This document shows, piece after piece, positions 1-5,311 of a stretch of 7,693 bases of DNA. The notes beneath the pieces were generated by a model. It did not search any database. It was given only the letters and a program-made list of their open reading frames with translations, and was not told the origin of the DNA. The position numbers and the translations under genes were made by a program. The stretch lies in contig VEQI01000154.1 of the NCBI GenBank assembly GCA_018883305.1, positions 1 to 7,693 on the forward strand, given 5' to 3'. Within the stretch, counting starts at the first letter, position 1; every line of letters starts with the position of its first letter. Source of the DNA: Limnohabitans sp. Its GTDB lineage: Bacteria > Pseudomonadota > Gammaproteobacteria > Burkholderiales > Burkholderiaceae_C.

Positions 1-218
1 TTCAAGGCAGGAACTTGGCGGAAGGCCGCATGCTGCTGATGGACCTGCTGGAGCACGCCCCCCAGCGTGAGTGGGTCTATCGCCACGAGTGGCAAGTGGG
101 CGATCTGGTGATGTGGGACAACACAGCCACCGTGCACCGCGGACGCCACTACGATTTGTCGCAACGCCGCGAGATGCGACGCTCCACCACCGAGGAAGTC
201 AGCCTCACTCCGACTTGA
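1..218 (+). CDS. TauD/TfdA-family 2-oxoglutarate-dependent dioxygenase, C-terminal fragment (cut by window start)
   Basis: This is the last 71 or so residues of a non-haem Fe(II)/2-oxoglutarate dioxygenase; the reading frame is open to the left window edge, so the start lies outside. Visible hallmarks are the strand GDLVMWDN, then TVHRGRHYD with the distal iron-binding histidine (codon 135-137), then QRREMRRSTTE. In E. coli TauD the distal His is followed 11 residues later by the Arg that binds the 2-oxoglutarate carboxylate and four further on by the Arg that binds substrate; both spacings hold here (codons 168-170 and 180-182). Enzymes of this family hydroxylate small acids such as taurine, alkyl sulfates or aryloxyacetates, but the fragment does not reveal the substrate. 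The stop overlaps the end of the opposite-strand Bug gene by 14 bases. The family is secure; the substrate is unknown. Confidence 0.88.
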   Translation, partial: QGRNLAEGRMLLMDLLEHAPQREWVYRHEWQVGDLVMWDNTATVHRGRHYDLSQRREMRRSTTEEVSLTPT

Positions 219-1185
219 TGCGGGCCGACTGGATGATGCCGCCCAGAATGGCGCGCTCATCCGCCACGCGGGTGCGCAAACCCTCAGGGGAAGAGCCCAC
301 CGCATTCCAGCCCTGCGTGAACAACTTCTGACGTGTCTGGGTGCTGCGAATCACCTGCGGCACTTCACGCGCCAGTCGATCCTGGGCGGACAGGCTCAGC
401 GAGGCCGGCCCGACCAAAGCCGTCCACACTTCCAGCTGGACATGCTGAATGCCCAGCTCACGCAAGGCGCCCAGCTCAGGCACCAGTGTGCTGCGTCCCC
501 CCGTGAGCCCGATGATGCGTAAACGACCAGACTTCACATGCGGCATCGCCAGCCCTGGCGGCATCAGTGCCATCTGGATCTGCCCGCCCAGCATGGCCGT
601 GATGATGGCCGGATTGCTGGCGTAAGGCACATGCACAGGCATGAGCCCGGGTACCTGCCGCTTCAGTTGCTCCATGCCCAAGTGAGCCACTGAGCCCGCG
701 CCCACCGAACCGTAATTCCAGCGATCTCCTTGCTGCACCGCTGCCTCGAAAAATGCCCGGCCACCCGGCAACTCCGCAGGCACCACCAAGGCCAGAGGAG
801 CGGTGGTCAGCAGGCTGAGCAAACTCAGGTCGCGTGCCGGATCGAAGGGCAATTGCGGATTGAGCATGCGGGCGGTGGTCAGGTTGCCGTTGATCACCAC
901 GCCCAGCGTGTGATCGTCCTGCGCCCTGGCCACCAGCTCCGCGGCCAGGTTGCCGGATGCGCCCGGCCGGTTCTCCACAATCACGGGTTGAGCCAGCACC
1001 GGGCTCAGGCCATCTGCCAGGGCCCGCGCGGAACTGTCGGGCGTGGACCCGGCCGGGAACCCCACCAGCAGGCGCACGGGGCGGGTGGGCCAGGCCGTGG
1101 CTGGCGCTGCAGCCAATGCAGCAGCACCTGTCCAGGGCAAGGTGATCGCAAGCTGCGTGAAATGGCGACGTGTCAAAGCAAGCAT
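205..1185 (-). CDS. Bug-family (TctC-like) tripartite tricarboxylate transporter solute-binding protein
   Basis: A 326-residue periplasmic binding protein of the Bug/TctC family, which captures organic acids or related solutes and in complete systems delivers them to TctA/TctB membrane partners. After the leader come the family landmarks PTRPVRLLVGFPAG (about residues 33-46), then VIVENRPGASGN, then a central GSVGAGSVAHLGMEQL and VPYASNPAIITAMLGGQIQMAL. The ATG at 1185 is preferred over the upstream start at 1266. It places an N-terminal signal (TRRHFTQLA, a hydrophobic stretch, cleavage probably near A31) at the very front, and the extra 27 residues of the longer form look unlike a leader. 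The paired Arg in TRRHF suggests Tat export, though a Sec signal cannot be excluded. No tctA or tctB is in view, so this is an orphan Bug protein, as is common in Burkholderiales. It converges on and overlaps the dioxygenase gene. The ligand cannot be predicted. Confidence 0.92.
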   Translation of the reverse strand: MLALTRRHFTQLAITLPWTGAAALAAAPATAWPTRPVRLLVGFPAGSTPDSSARALADGLSPVLAQPVIVENRPGASGNLAAELVARAQDDHTLGVVINGNLTTARMLNPQLPFDPARDLSLLSLLTTAPLALVVPAELPGGRAFFEAAVQQGDRWNYGSVGAGSVAHLGMEQLKRQVPGLMPVHVPYASNPAIITAMLGGQIQMALMPPGLAMPHVKSGRLRIIGLTGGRSTLVPELGALRELGIQHVQLEVWTALVGPASLSLSAQDRLAREVPQVIRSTQTRQKLFTQGWNAVGSSPEGLRTRVADERAILGGIIQSARIKSE

Positions 1186-1311
1186 GATTCCATTCTCGCT
1201 GATCTCGGTCAGCGTGCGTTGATCACACACGGTCGCTGGCAGGGGCGGTCCCACATGACACTGCACATCTCAAGCAGACAATGCACAATACGCACCCGTT
1301 TTGGAATTCAT

Positions 1312-1317
1312 GGAGAA
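1312..1317 (+). promoter_or_regulatory. Ribosome binding site deciding the rhodanese start
   Basis: GGAGAA lies five bases before the ATG at 1323 and supports that start over the in-frame ATG at 1281, which has no purine-rich element at the right distance. This removes 14 residues and exposes the signal peptide at the N-terminus. Confidence 0.75.
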
Positions 1318-1322
1318 CCCTC

Positions 1323-2321
1323 ATGCGCGTAGGCTTGTTGGCCGTCTTTTGGCTGTTGTCTGCCCTCTTGTCATCCGCCCAGGCAGGCCTGGTGCTGGAC
1401 ACCACTCAGGTGGAACAAGCCCTGGCACGCGGCGCGGTGTTGTGGGACGCACGCTCAGCGGCAGATTACGCACAAGGTCATATCCCCGGTGCAGTGAACC
1501 TGGGCTCGGTGGGCGATGTGTTTCGTGACCCGCACCGCGAAGACCCGCCCTCTGCGGCAGTGGCCAGCCTGTTGTTTGGCCGCGCCGGCATGGATATTCT
1601 GAACCGCGATGTGGTGGTTTATGCCACCCAGGGCGATCCCTACGCCTATTTTGCGGCACGCATGATCGAGTACTACGGCGGACCACACGCCAAGGTGTAT
1701 CACGGTGGCATCGACGCCTGGAAAAGTGCCGGCAAGCCCTTGTCGCAACAAGTCACCACCCTGCCCCCCGTGACCCTGAACCTCACTCAAGAGCGCGTGG
1801 GAACCCTATGGACGCAGGACGTCATCGAACGCGTGCGCGCTGGCGGGGCACAGATCGTGGACACCCGCACGCCCAAGGAATTCAGCGGCGAGGACATTCG
1901 TGCCATCCGTGGTGGGCATATCCAGGGCGCCATCAGCATTCCCTACGAAAGCAATTGGCAAGACCCCGCTGCGGCTCTCAAACTGGCCTCACGGCAAGTC
2001 AGTCATCGTGAAGGCATGGCGCTCAAGCAGCAAAACGACTTGCGCGCCCTGTACGCCAAGCTCGACCCCGAGAAAGAAACCGTGGTGTATTGCCAAAGCG
2101 GCGTGCGTGCTTCAGAGACCGCCGTCATTCTGCGTGACCTGGGCTTCACCCGCGTGAAAGTGTATGAGCCCTCCTGGCTGGGTTACGCCGGCGTGCTTAA
2201 CGCTCCGGCGGAGAACGAAGTGTTCGTCAACGTGGGTGCCATCAACGGGCAGATCAGTGCGTTGCAAGGCAAGCTGCGCACCCTGGAGGCCGAACTGGCC
2301 AAGTTGCAACCTCGGCATTGA
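1323..2321 (+). CDS. Exported tandem-rhodanese-domain sulfurtransferase
   Basis: A 332-residue protein with two rhodanese homology domains, which typically transfer sulfane sulfur from thiosulfate or a persulfide to an acceptor. The start at 1323 follows a good ribosome binding site (GGAGAA at 1312-1317, 5-base gap) and gives a typical signal peptide (RVGLLAVFWLLSALLSSAQA, cleavage near residue 21), so it is probably periplasmic. Domain 1 (about 25-135) has LWDARSAADYAQGHIPGAVNL, but at the catalytic loop the cysteine position is alanine (A101 in VVYATQG), so it is likely inactive. Domain 2 (about 165-295) has VDTRTPKEFSG and the active loop VVYCQSGVRASE with C257. The tail (about 305-332, GQISALQGKLRTLEAELAKL) looks like a short amphipathic coiled coil. 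An upstream in-frame ATG at 1281 would bury the signal peptide and lacks a clear ribosome binding site. It is divergent from the Bug gene across about 137 bases. The acceptor is unknown. Confidence 0.9.
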   Translation: MRVGLLAVFWLLSALLSSAQAGLVLDTTQVEQALARGAVLWDARSAADYAQGHIPGAVNLGSVGDVFRDPHREDPPSAAVASLLFGRAGMDILNRDVVVYATQGDPYAYFAARMIEYYGGPHAKVYHGGIDAWKSAGKPLSQQVTTLPPVTLNLTQERVGTLWTQDVIERVRAGGAQIVDTRTPKEFSGEDIRAIRGGHIQGAISIPYESNWQDPAAALKLASRQVSHREGMALKQQNDLRALYAKLDPEKETVVYCQSGVRASETAVILRDLGFTRVKVYEPSWLGYAGVLNAPAENEVFVNVGAINGQISALQGKLRTLEAELAKLQPRH

Positions 2322-2413
2322 GCACGAGCCCCAAACGCGCAAGCGACGAATTCGTTAAAAACTGCCGCATGGCGGTCGTAGATCAGACACACCGGACTCC
2401 CGCAATCCCGCCG

Positions 2414-2663
2414 TCACCCCGTGGGGCTGAGCTGCCCGGAGTCCGCATCTACCGAGAAGGCGGTGATCATCTCGCCATCGCCATGCACACTGTAGAGCCT
2501 GTCACCTGGCCCGATTCAGGGCCAGGAAGGAGGGGGTGGTCAAGTTGCCATGCACTTGCACCAGGGCGAGTGCGCCCGAGGCGGGATCCAGGCGATAGAC
2601 ACTGATGCCATTGCCTCGGGCATTGCGTTCGCGGCTAGTTCTCGATCCAACGTAGACAAACAT
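2414..2663 (-). pseudogene. Frameshifted N-terminal remnant of a lactonase (6-phosphogluconolactonase-like beta-propeller) gene
   Basis: Reading leftward from an ATG at 2663, preceded by GAGGATTCGGG as a plausible ribosome binding site, the translation starts MFVYVGSRTSRERN and continues GISVYRLDPASGALALVQ and then TTPSFLALNRAR before a TGA at 2502-2504. Moving one base to the neighbouring frame at about 2501-2505, the homology continues without a gap as DRLYSVHGDGEMITAFSV and DADSGQLSPTG to a second stop at 2414-2416. The pattern YVGS...GI.VYRLDP.SGAL....PSFLALN....LYSV is the first propeller blades of the lactonase family (Pfam PF10282, YbhE/Pgl type), whose members are roughly 330-390 residues long. 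Only about 83 residues remain, split by a one-base shift, and nothing further is recognisable in 2322-2413. The gene began 9 bases after the stop of the solute-binding protein gene, suggesting a former operon. No function should be expected now. Confidence 0.78.
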
Positions 2664-2672
2664 CCCGAATCC

Positions 2673-3410
2673 TCAAGTAGCTGATGCGGCTGGCGCCACC
2701 GATGCCCCTTGAATACCGTGACGTTGCAAGGCCTCTGACACAAAACCACTGGCTTTCATGGCCTCCACAAACTGCGTCAGATAAGCCGCGGCTTCAGGAC
2801 CACGAGACTTGGGCGTGCCCATGGCTTGCTGAATGACCATGAAGCGCCCGGGCAACAAGCGATGCCCCGGAAAGCGCGGCAAATCAGCCTCCAGTTGTTG
2901 CTTGACCCCCGCGGCCACTTCCAGTTGCTGCGCCACAAACACGTCCACCACCGTGGGCGATGTGGGCGCCCGCACGATCTCGGCCTGCCGGAGTTCACGC
3001 GTGAGGAAAAGATCGTAGGCACTGCCCTTGCCCACCGTCACGCGAACACCCGGTCGGTCCACTTCTTCATTGGACTGAATGGGTGATGCCTGAGGCACCA
3101 GATAACTGCCCTCGATCAGCACATAAGGGGCGGTGAACGAAATGCCCTCGCCACGCAAGGGATCGATGGCGAAGAAACCGATGTCGGCTTGCTCGCCCCG
3201 CACAGCCTCCACCGATTTACCCGCCGCGTCAAACACCACCAGCTCAATGCCCACACCGAGACGCTTGGCGAACGCGCGCGCAAGATCGATGGACACGCCG
3301 AAAGGCTCGCCCGTGCTTGGGTCGCGATTGGCCAGGATGGGGTTACCCAGATTGATGGACGCACGCAGGTGGCCGGTGGGGGCAAAGGCTTGTTGAATGG
3401 CAGAGGTCAT
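2673..3410 (-). CDS. Family 3 solute-binding protein (amino-acid ABC transporter type) without signal peptide
   Basis: A 245-residue protein of the SBP_bac_3 (PF00497, COG0834) fold. Landmarks are FAPTGHLRASINLGNPILA (about 9-27), then GEPFGVSIDLARAFAKRLG (about 34-52), then ELVVFDAAGKSVEAVRGEQADIGFF and FTAPYVLIEGSYLV. The segment GVRVTVGKGSAYDLFLTREL marks the second lobe. Such proteins normally bind amino acids in the periplasm, but this one starts directly in the mature fold. Reading further upstream in frame gives only hydrophilic sequence, with no leader. It may therefore work in the cytoplasm as a sensor or enzyme-like binding protein, or may have lost its leader. The ATG has no clear ribosome binding site; it overlaps the TGA of the upstream GntR fragment as ATGA, which points to former translational coupling. 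Both neighbours are broken, so expression today is doubtful although the frame itself is intact. Confidence 0.82.
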   Translation of the reverse strand: MTSAIQQAFAPTGHLRASINLGNPILANRDPSTGEPFGVSIDLARAFAKRLGVGIELVVFDAAGKSVEAVRGEQADIGFFAIDPLRGEGISFTAPYVLIEGSYLVPQASPIQSNEEVDRPGVRVTVGKGSAYDLFLTRELRQAEIVRAPTSPTVVDVFVAQQLEVAAGVKQQLEADLPRFPGHRLLPGRFMVIQQAMGTPKSRGPEAAAYLTQFVEAMKASGFVSEALQRHGIQGASVAPAASAT

Positions 3411-3562
3411 GGCTTGAGGAGCTTTCGAATTTTCTGGTGATTTTTCAGCGTGGTGGCTAAATGTGTGCGCAAGGCCTTGGCGGCTTCTTGCTGTTTGCCC
3501 GCTTGCAGCAAGTCCAGCCAGTGCAAGTGCTGATGACAGTGCTCATGGTAGCGCTGTCGGTC
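3407..3562 (-). pseudogene. C-terminal remnant of a GntR/FadR-type (FCD domain) transcriptional regulator
   Basis: The leftward reading frame ending at the TGA in 3407-3409 gives 51 residues: DRQRYHEHCHQHLHWLDLLQ, then AGKQQEAAKALRTHLATTLK, then NHQKIRKLLKP. The spacing of YHEH, a central LLDLL..AG, then EAAKALRTHL is the typical last two helices of the FCD ligand-binding domain of FadR-subfamily GntR regulators. A TAA in the same frame at 3563-3565 closes it upstream, and beyond that the sequence stops resembling FCD and becomes AT-rich. The DNA-binding half and most of the sensing domain are absent. The stop overlaps the start of the solute-binding protein gene (ATGA), so the intact gene probably headed that operon. 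The domain assignment rests on a short segment. Confidence 0.65.
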
Positions 3563-3660
3563 TTACAGGGTTGAGGTGACGGCAATGATCACAGCGGCTT
3601 GCGAATTTGCTCCCCAATCATCTTTGCAACCAGAAAATCCGTCGATTAACTGAAATTTAT

Positions 3661-3689
3661 TTCATGGGATGATCATTTACAGCTATTAT
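3661..3689 (+). promoter_or_regulatory. Candidate sigma-70 promoter for the riboswitch-dadA-Bug operon
   Basis: TATTAT at 3684-3689 is a 5-of-6 match to the -10 consensus, with a weak -35 (TTCATG at 3661-3666) at 17-base spacing in locally AT-rich DNA. Transcription would start near 3696, just before the first glycine aptamer. The position fits the leader well, but the -35 is poor and no start site has been observed. Confidence 0.45.
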
Positions 3690-3691
3690 GC

Positions 3692-3713
3692 GCATTAAAA
3701 TGCAGTTTAATGC
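3692..3713 (+). repeat. Inverted repeat GCATTAAA / TTTAATGC at the start of the riboswitch leader
   Basis: Eight-base perfect arms (3692-3699 and 3706-3713) enclose six bases. The right arm overlaps the 5' strand of the first aptamer's P1 stem. A copy of ATGCAG occurs at 3700-3705 and again at 3710-3715, the second being the P1 strand. The element could be a DNA operator over the predicted transcription start or an RNA hairpin competing with P1. Confidence 0.55.
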
Positions 3714-3886
3714 AGGAGAGCGGATTCTTATCCCACCGAAGGCGCAAACTCCCATACACGCTCAGGTACCGTACTGCATCACTCAATCAGCCGTCTGGAG
3801 AGACGTTACCCCACGGGTGACGCACCGAAGGAGCAAACGATCCGCCTGTGGCTATCGTGAATCTCTCAGGTAACAAGGACAGGGGG
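3710..3886 (+). ncRNA. Tandem glycine riboswitch (gcvT-type, two aptamers)
   Basis: Two successive copies of the glycine aptamer signature are present. Aptamer 1 (3710-3779) has GGAGAG (3715-3720), CACCGAAGGCGCAAACTC (3734-3751) and GCTCAGGTACCG (3760-3771). It is closed by a perfect 6-bp P1, ATGCAG (3710-3715) with CTGCAT (3774-3779), and holds an internal GAGCG/CGCTC stem. Aptamer 2 (about 3793-3886) has CTGGAGAG, CACCGAAGGAGCAAAC (3823-3838) and CTCTCAGGTAACAAGGACAG (3863-3882), with P1 GTCT/GGAC and GAGAG/CTCTC pairing. These are the conserved cores of the Rfam glycine riboswitch family (RF00504). In known cases glycine binding usually turns on genes for glycine use. Here the RNA leads into a D-amino acid dehydrogenase/Bug operon and not gcvTHP. 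The start codon lies about 95 bases beyond the second aptamer. Confidence 0.93.
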
Positions 3887-3941
3887 AGCGGCAATCTGCA
3901 CGCGGTGCGTGTCGGGTTGCTATCTTCCGCATAGCCCCCTG
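3880..3941 (+). promoter_or_regulatory. Putative riboswitch expression-platform hairpin
   Basis: CAGGGGG (3880-3886) pairs perfectly with CCCCCTG (3935-3941), and just inside GCGG (3888-3891) pairs with CCGC (3927-3930), giving a strong interrupted stem. Its 5' strand takes the last base and 3' flank of aptamer 2 P1, so it could compete with or stack on the ligand-bound aptamer. No T-run follows, so it is not an intrinsic terminator. Closer to the gene, CCTTT (3961-3965) can pair with AAAGG (3968-3972), the likely ribosome binding site, which suggests control of translation. The direction of control cannot be derived from sequence alone. Confidence 0.5.
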
Positions 3942-3967
3942 ACACATGCCCCGTGCAGAGCCTTTCC

Positions 3968-3972
3968 AAAGG
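3968..3972 (+). promoter_or_regulatory. Ribosome binding site of dadA, able to fold with upstream CCTTT
   Basis: AAAGG stands 7 bases before the ATG at 3980 and supports that start. CCTTT at 3961-3965 is its exact complement with a two-base gap (or four base pairs around a TCCA loop), so the site can be masked locally. Confidence 0.6.
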
Positions 3973-3979
3973 TCTGATC

Positions 3980-5311
3980 ATGCATGTCGTTATTCTGGGG
4001 AGCGGCCTGCTGGGCGTCAGCTCAGCCTACTACCTCTCGCAACTCGGTCATCAAGTGACTGTCGTGGACCGGCAGGCCACACCAGCCGCAGAAACCAGCT
4101 TCGCCAACGGTGGACAAATTTCTGTCAGCCATGCGGAGCCGTGGGCCAATCCGAGCGCACCGCTGAAAGTCTTGAAATGGCTCGGGCAAGAAGACGCGCC
4201 TTTGCTGTTTCGTCTGCGGGCGGATATGCGCCAATGGTTGTGGGGATTGCAGTTTCTGCGCGAGTGCACGCCTGCTCGCACGAGACACAACATCGAGCAG
4301 ATTGTTCGACTGGGCACCTACAGCCGTGACACCTTGCAACAACTTCGGGCCGCCACAGGTCTGCATTACGACCAGCGCACCCAGGGGATTTTGCACTTCT
4401 ACACGTCTGAAAAAGAGTTCGAGGGCGCCATCGCTCCCACCGAGCAAATGCGTGAGCTGGGGTGCGAGCGACAAATCATCAGCGCGGACGAAGCCGTCCG
4501 TCTGGAACCCGCGCTGGCTCACATCCGTTCACAATTGGCTGGCGCCACCTACACAGCAGAGGATGAGTCGGGCGATGCCAATCGCTTTGCACGCGAACTC
4601 GTCAAACTGTGTGAGGCAGCCGGGGTTCGGTTCCTGATGAGCCACACCATCACGGCCCTGAGAGAAGCCGGCGGCCAGATTGATCACGTTGAAGCCACCG
4701 ACAACGAAGGTCGATTCCAGCGCATCCGGGCGGATGCCTACGTCCTGGCCATGGGCAGTCTGAGCCCGCTGTATGCAGCGCCTCTGGGTATTCAGTTACC
4801 CATTTACCCCGCCAAGGGCTACTCGGTCACCATGCCGGTCAAGGATGCCTCGATGGCACATCAGGTGAGCTTGACCGATGACGAATTCAAACTGGTGTTC
4901 TCACGGCTCACCGGTCCCGGCGGGGACCGTCTGCGTATTGCGGGCACGGCCGAGTTGAACGGCTATGACCGCGATCTCAACCGCGTGCGTTGTGAGGCCA
5001 TTGTGAGACGGGTTGAAGAGTTGTTCCCGGGCGCTGGTGACATCGAACACGCCAGTTTCTGGACCGGGCTGCGCCCCGCAACCCCAAGCAACGTGCCCAT
5101 CATCGGAAAAAGCAAGCTCCCCAATCTGTTCCTGAACACAGGTCATGGCACCCTGGGTTGGACGCATGCCTGCGGATCAGGCAAATCCATTGCACGCATC
5201 ATCAGCGGACTCAAGCCCGAAGTGGACTTCGCATTCACTGGCATGGCGCCTGACCGCTCACCCATCCGCACCGCCACCTCCACCCACACCACCGCAGAGA
5301 GTCAACAATGA
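3980..5311 (+). CDS. dadA: DadA-type D-amino acid dehydrogenase (FAD-dependent)
   Basis: A 443-residue flavoprotein close in length to E. coli DadA (432), which oxidatively deaminates D-amino acids to 2-oxo acids and ammonia, passing electrons to the respiratory chain from the inner face of the membrane. The N-terminus is an FAD Rossmann motif (MHVVILGSGLLGVSSAYYLS, with G7, G9 and G12) followed by VTVVDR and SFANGGQIS. The C-terminal part has FWTGLRPATPSNVPIIG and LNTGHGTLGWTHACGSGKS (N386 onward), both hallmarks of DadA. The ATG at 3980 is chosen because AAAGG lies 7 bases before it and it puts the FAD motif at the front; the GTG at 3953 would add nine unlikely residues. It is first in an operon led by a tandem glycine riboswitch and its TGA overlaps the next gene's ATG. 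Control by glycine suggests the physiological substrate may be glycine or a linked amino acid, a glycine-oxidase-like role; this is inference. Confidence 0.9.
   Translation: MHVVILGSGLLGVSSAYYLSQLGHQVTVVDRQATPAAETSFANGGQISVSHAEPWANPSAPLKVLKWLGQEDAPLLFRLRADMRQWLWGLQFLRECTPARTRHNIEQIVRLGTYSRDTLQQLRAATGLHYDQRTQGILHFYTSEKEFEGAIAPTEQMRELGCERQIISADEAVRLEPALAHIRSQLAGATYTAEDESGDANRFARELVKLCEAAGVRFLMSHTITALREAGGQIDHVEATDNEGRFQRIRADAYVLAMGSLSPLYAAPLGIQLPIYPAKGYSVTMPVKDASMAHQVSLTDDEFKLVFSRLTGPGGDRLRIAGTAELNGYDRDLNRVRCEAIVRRVEELFPGAGDIEHASFWTGLRPATPSNVPIIGKSKLPNLFLNTGHGTLGWTHACGSGKSIARIISGLKPEVDFAFTGMAPDRSPIRTATSTHTTAESQQ

Noticed and set aside
1186..1322. Promoters and operator between the divergent Bug and rhodanese genes
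   Set aside because: A divergent control region is expected, but I could not find a convincing -35/-10 pair or symmetric site on either strand.
730..1332. A 200-residue plus-strand open frame across the first Bug gene
   Set aside because: It lies antisense to a clearly homologous gene, has an unnatural composition rich in Gln, Gly, His and Arg, and shows no recognisable domain; it is a high-GC shadow frame.
2356..2382. Possible minus-strand terminator (CCGC-CAT-GCGG followed by CAGTTTTT)
   Set aside because: The stem is only 4 base pairs with a 3-base spacer before the T-run; not strong enough to call.
2318..2605. A 95-residue plus-strand open frame after the rhodanese gene
   Set aside because: It overlaps the lactonase remnant on the other strand, has low-complexity Pro/Arg/Gly composition and no homology that I recognise.
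3590..3645. Short minus-strand stretch DFLVAKMIGEQIRKPL in a second frame, faintly like a GntR N-terminal helix
   Set aside because: Only 16 residues between two stops, with no following winged-helix motif; too short to support a second piece of the regulator.
3688..3873. A 61-residue plus-strand open frame
   Set aside because: It runs through the tandem glycine riboswitch; the base pattern is explained by RNA structure, not coding.
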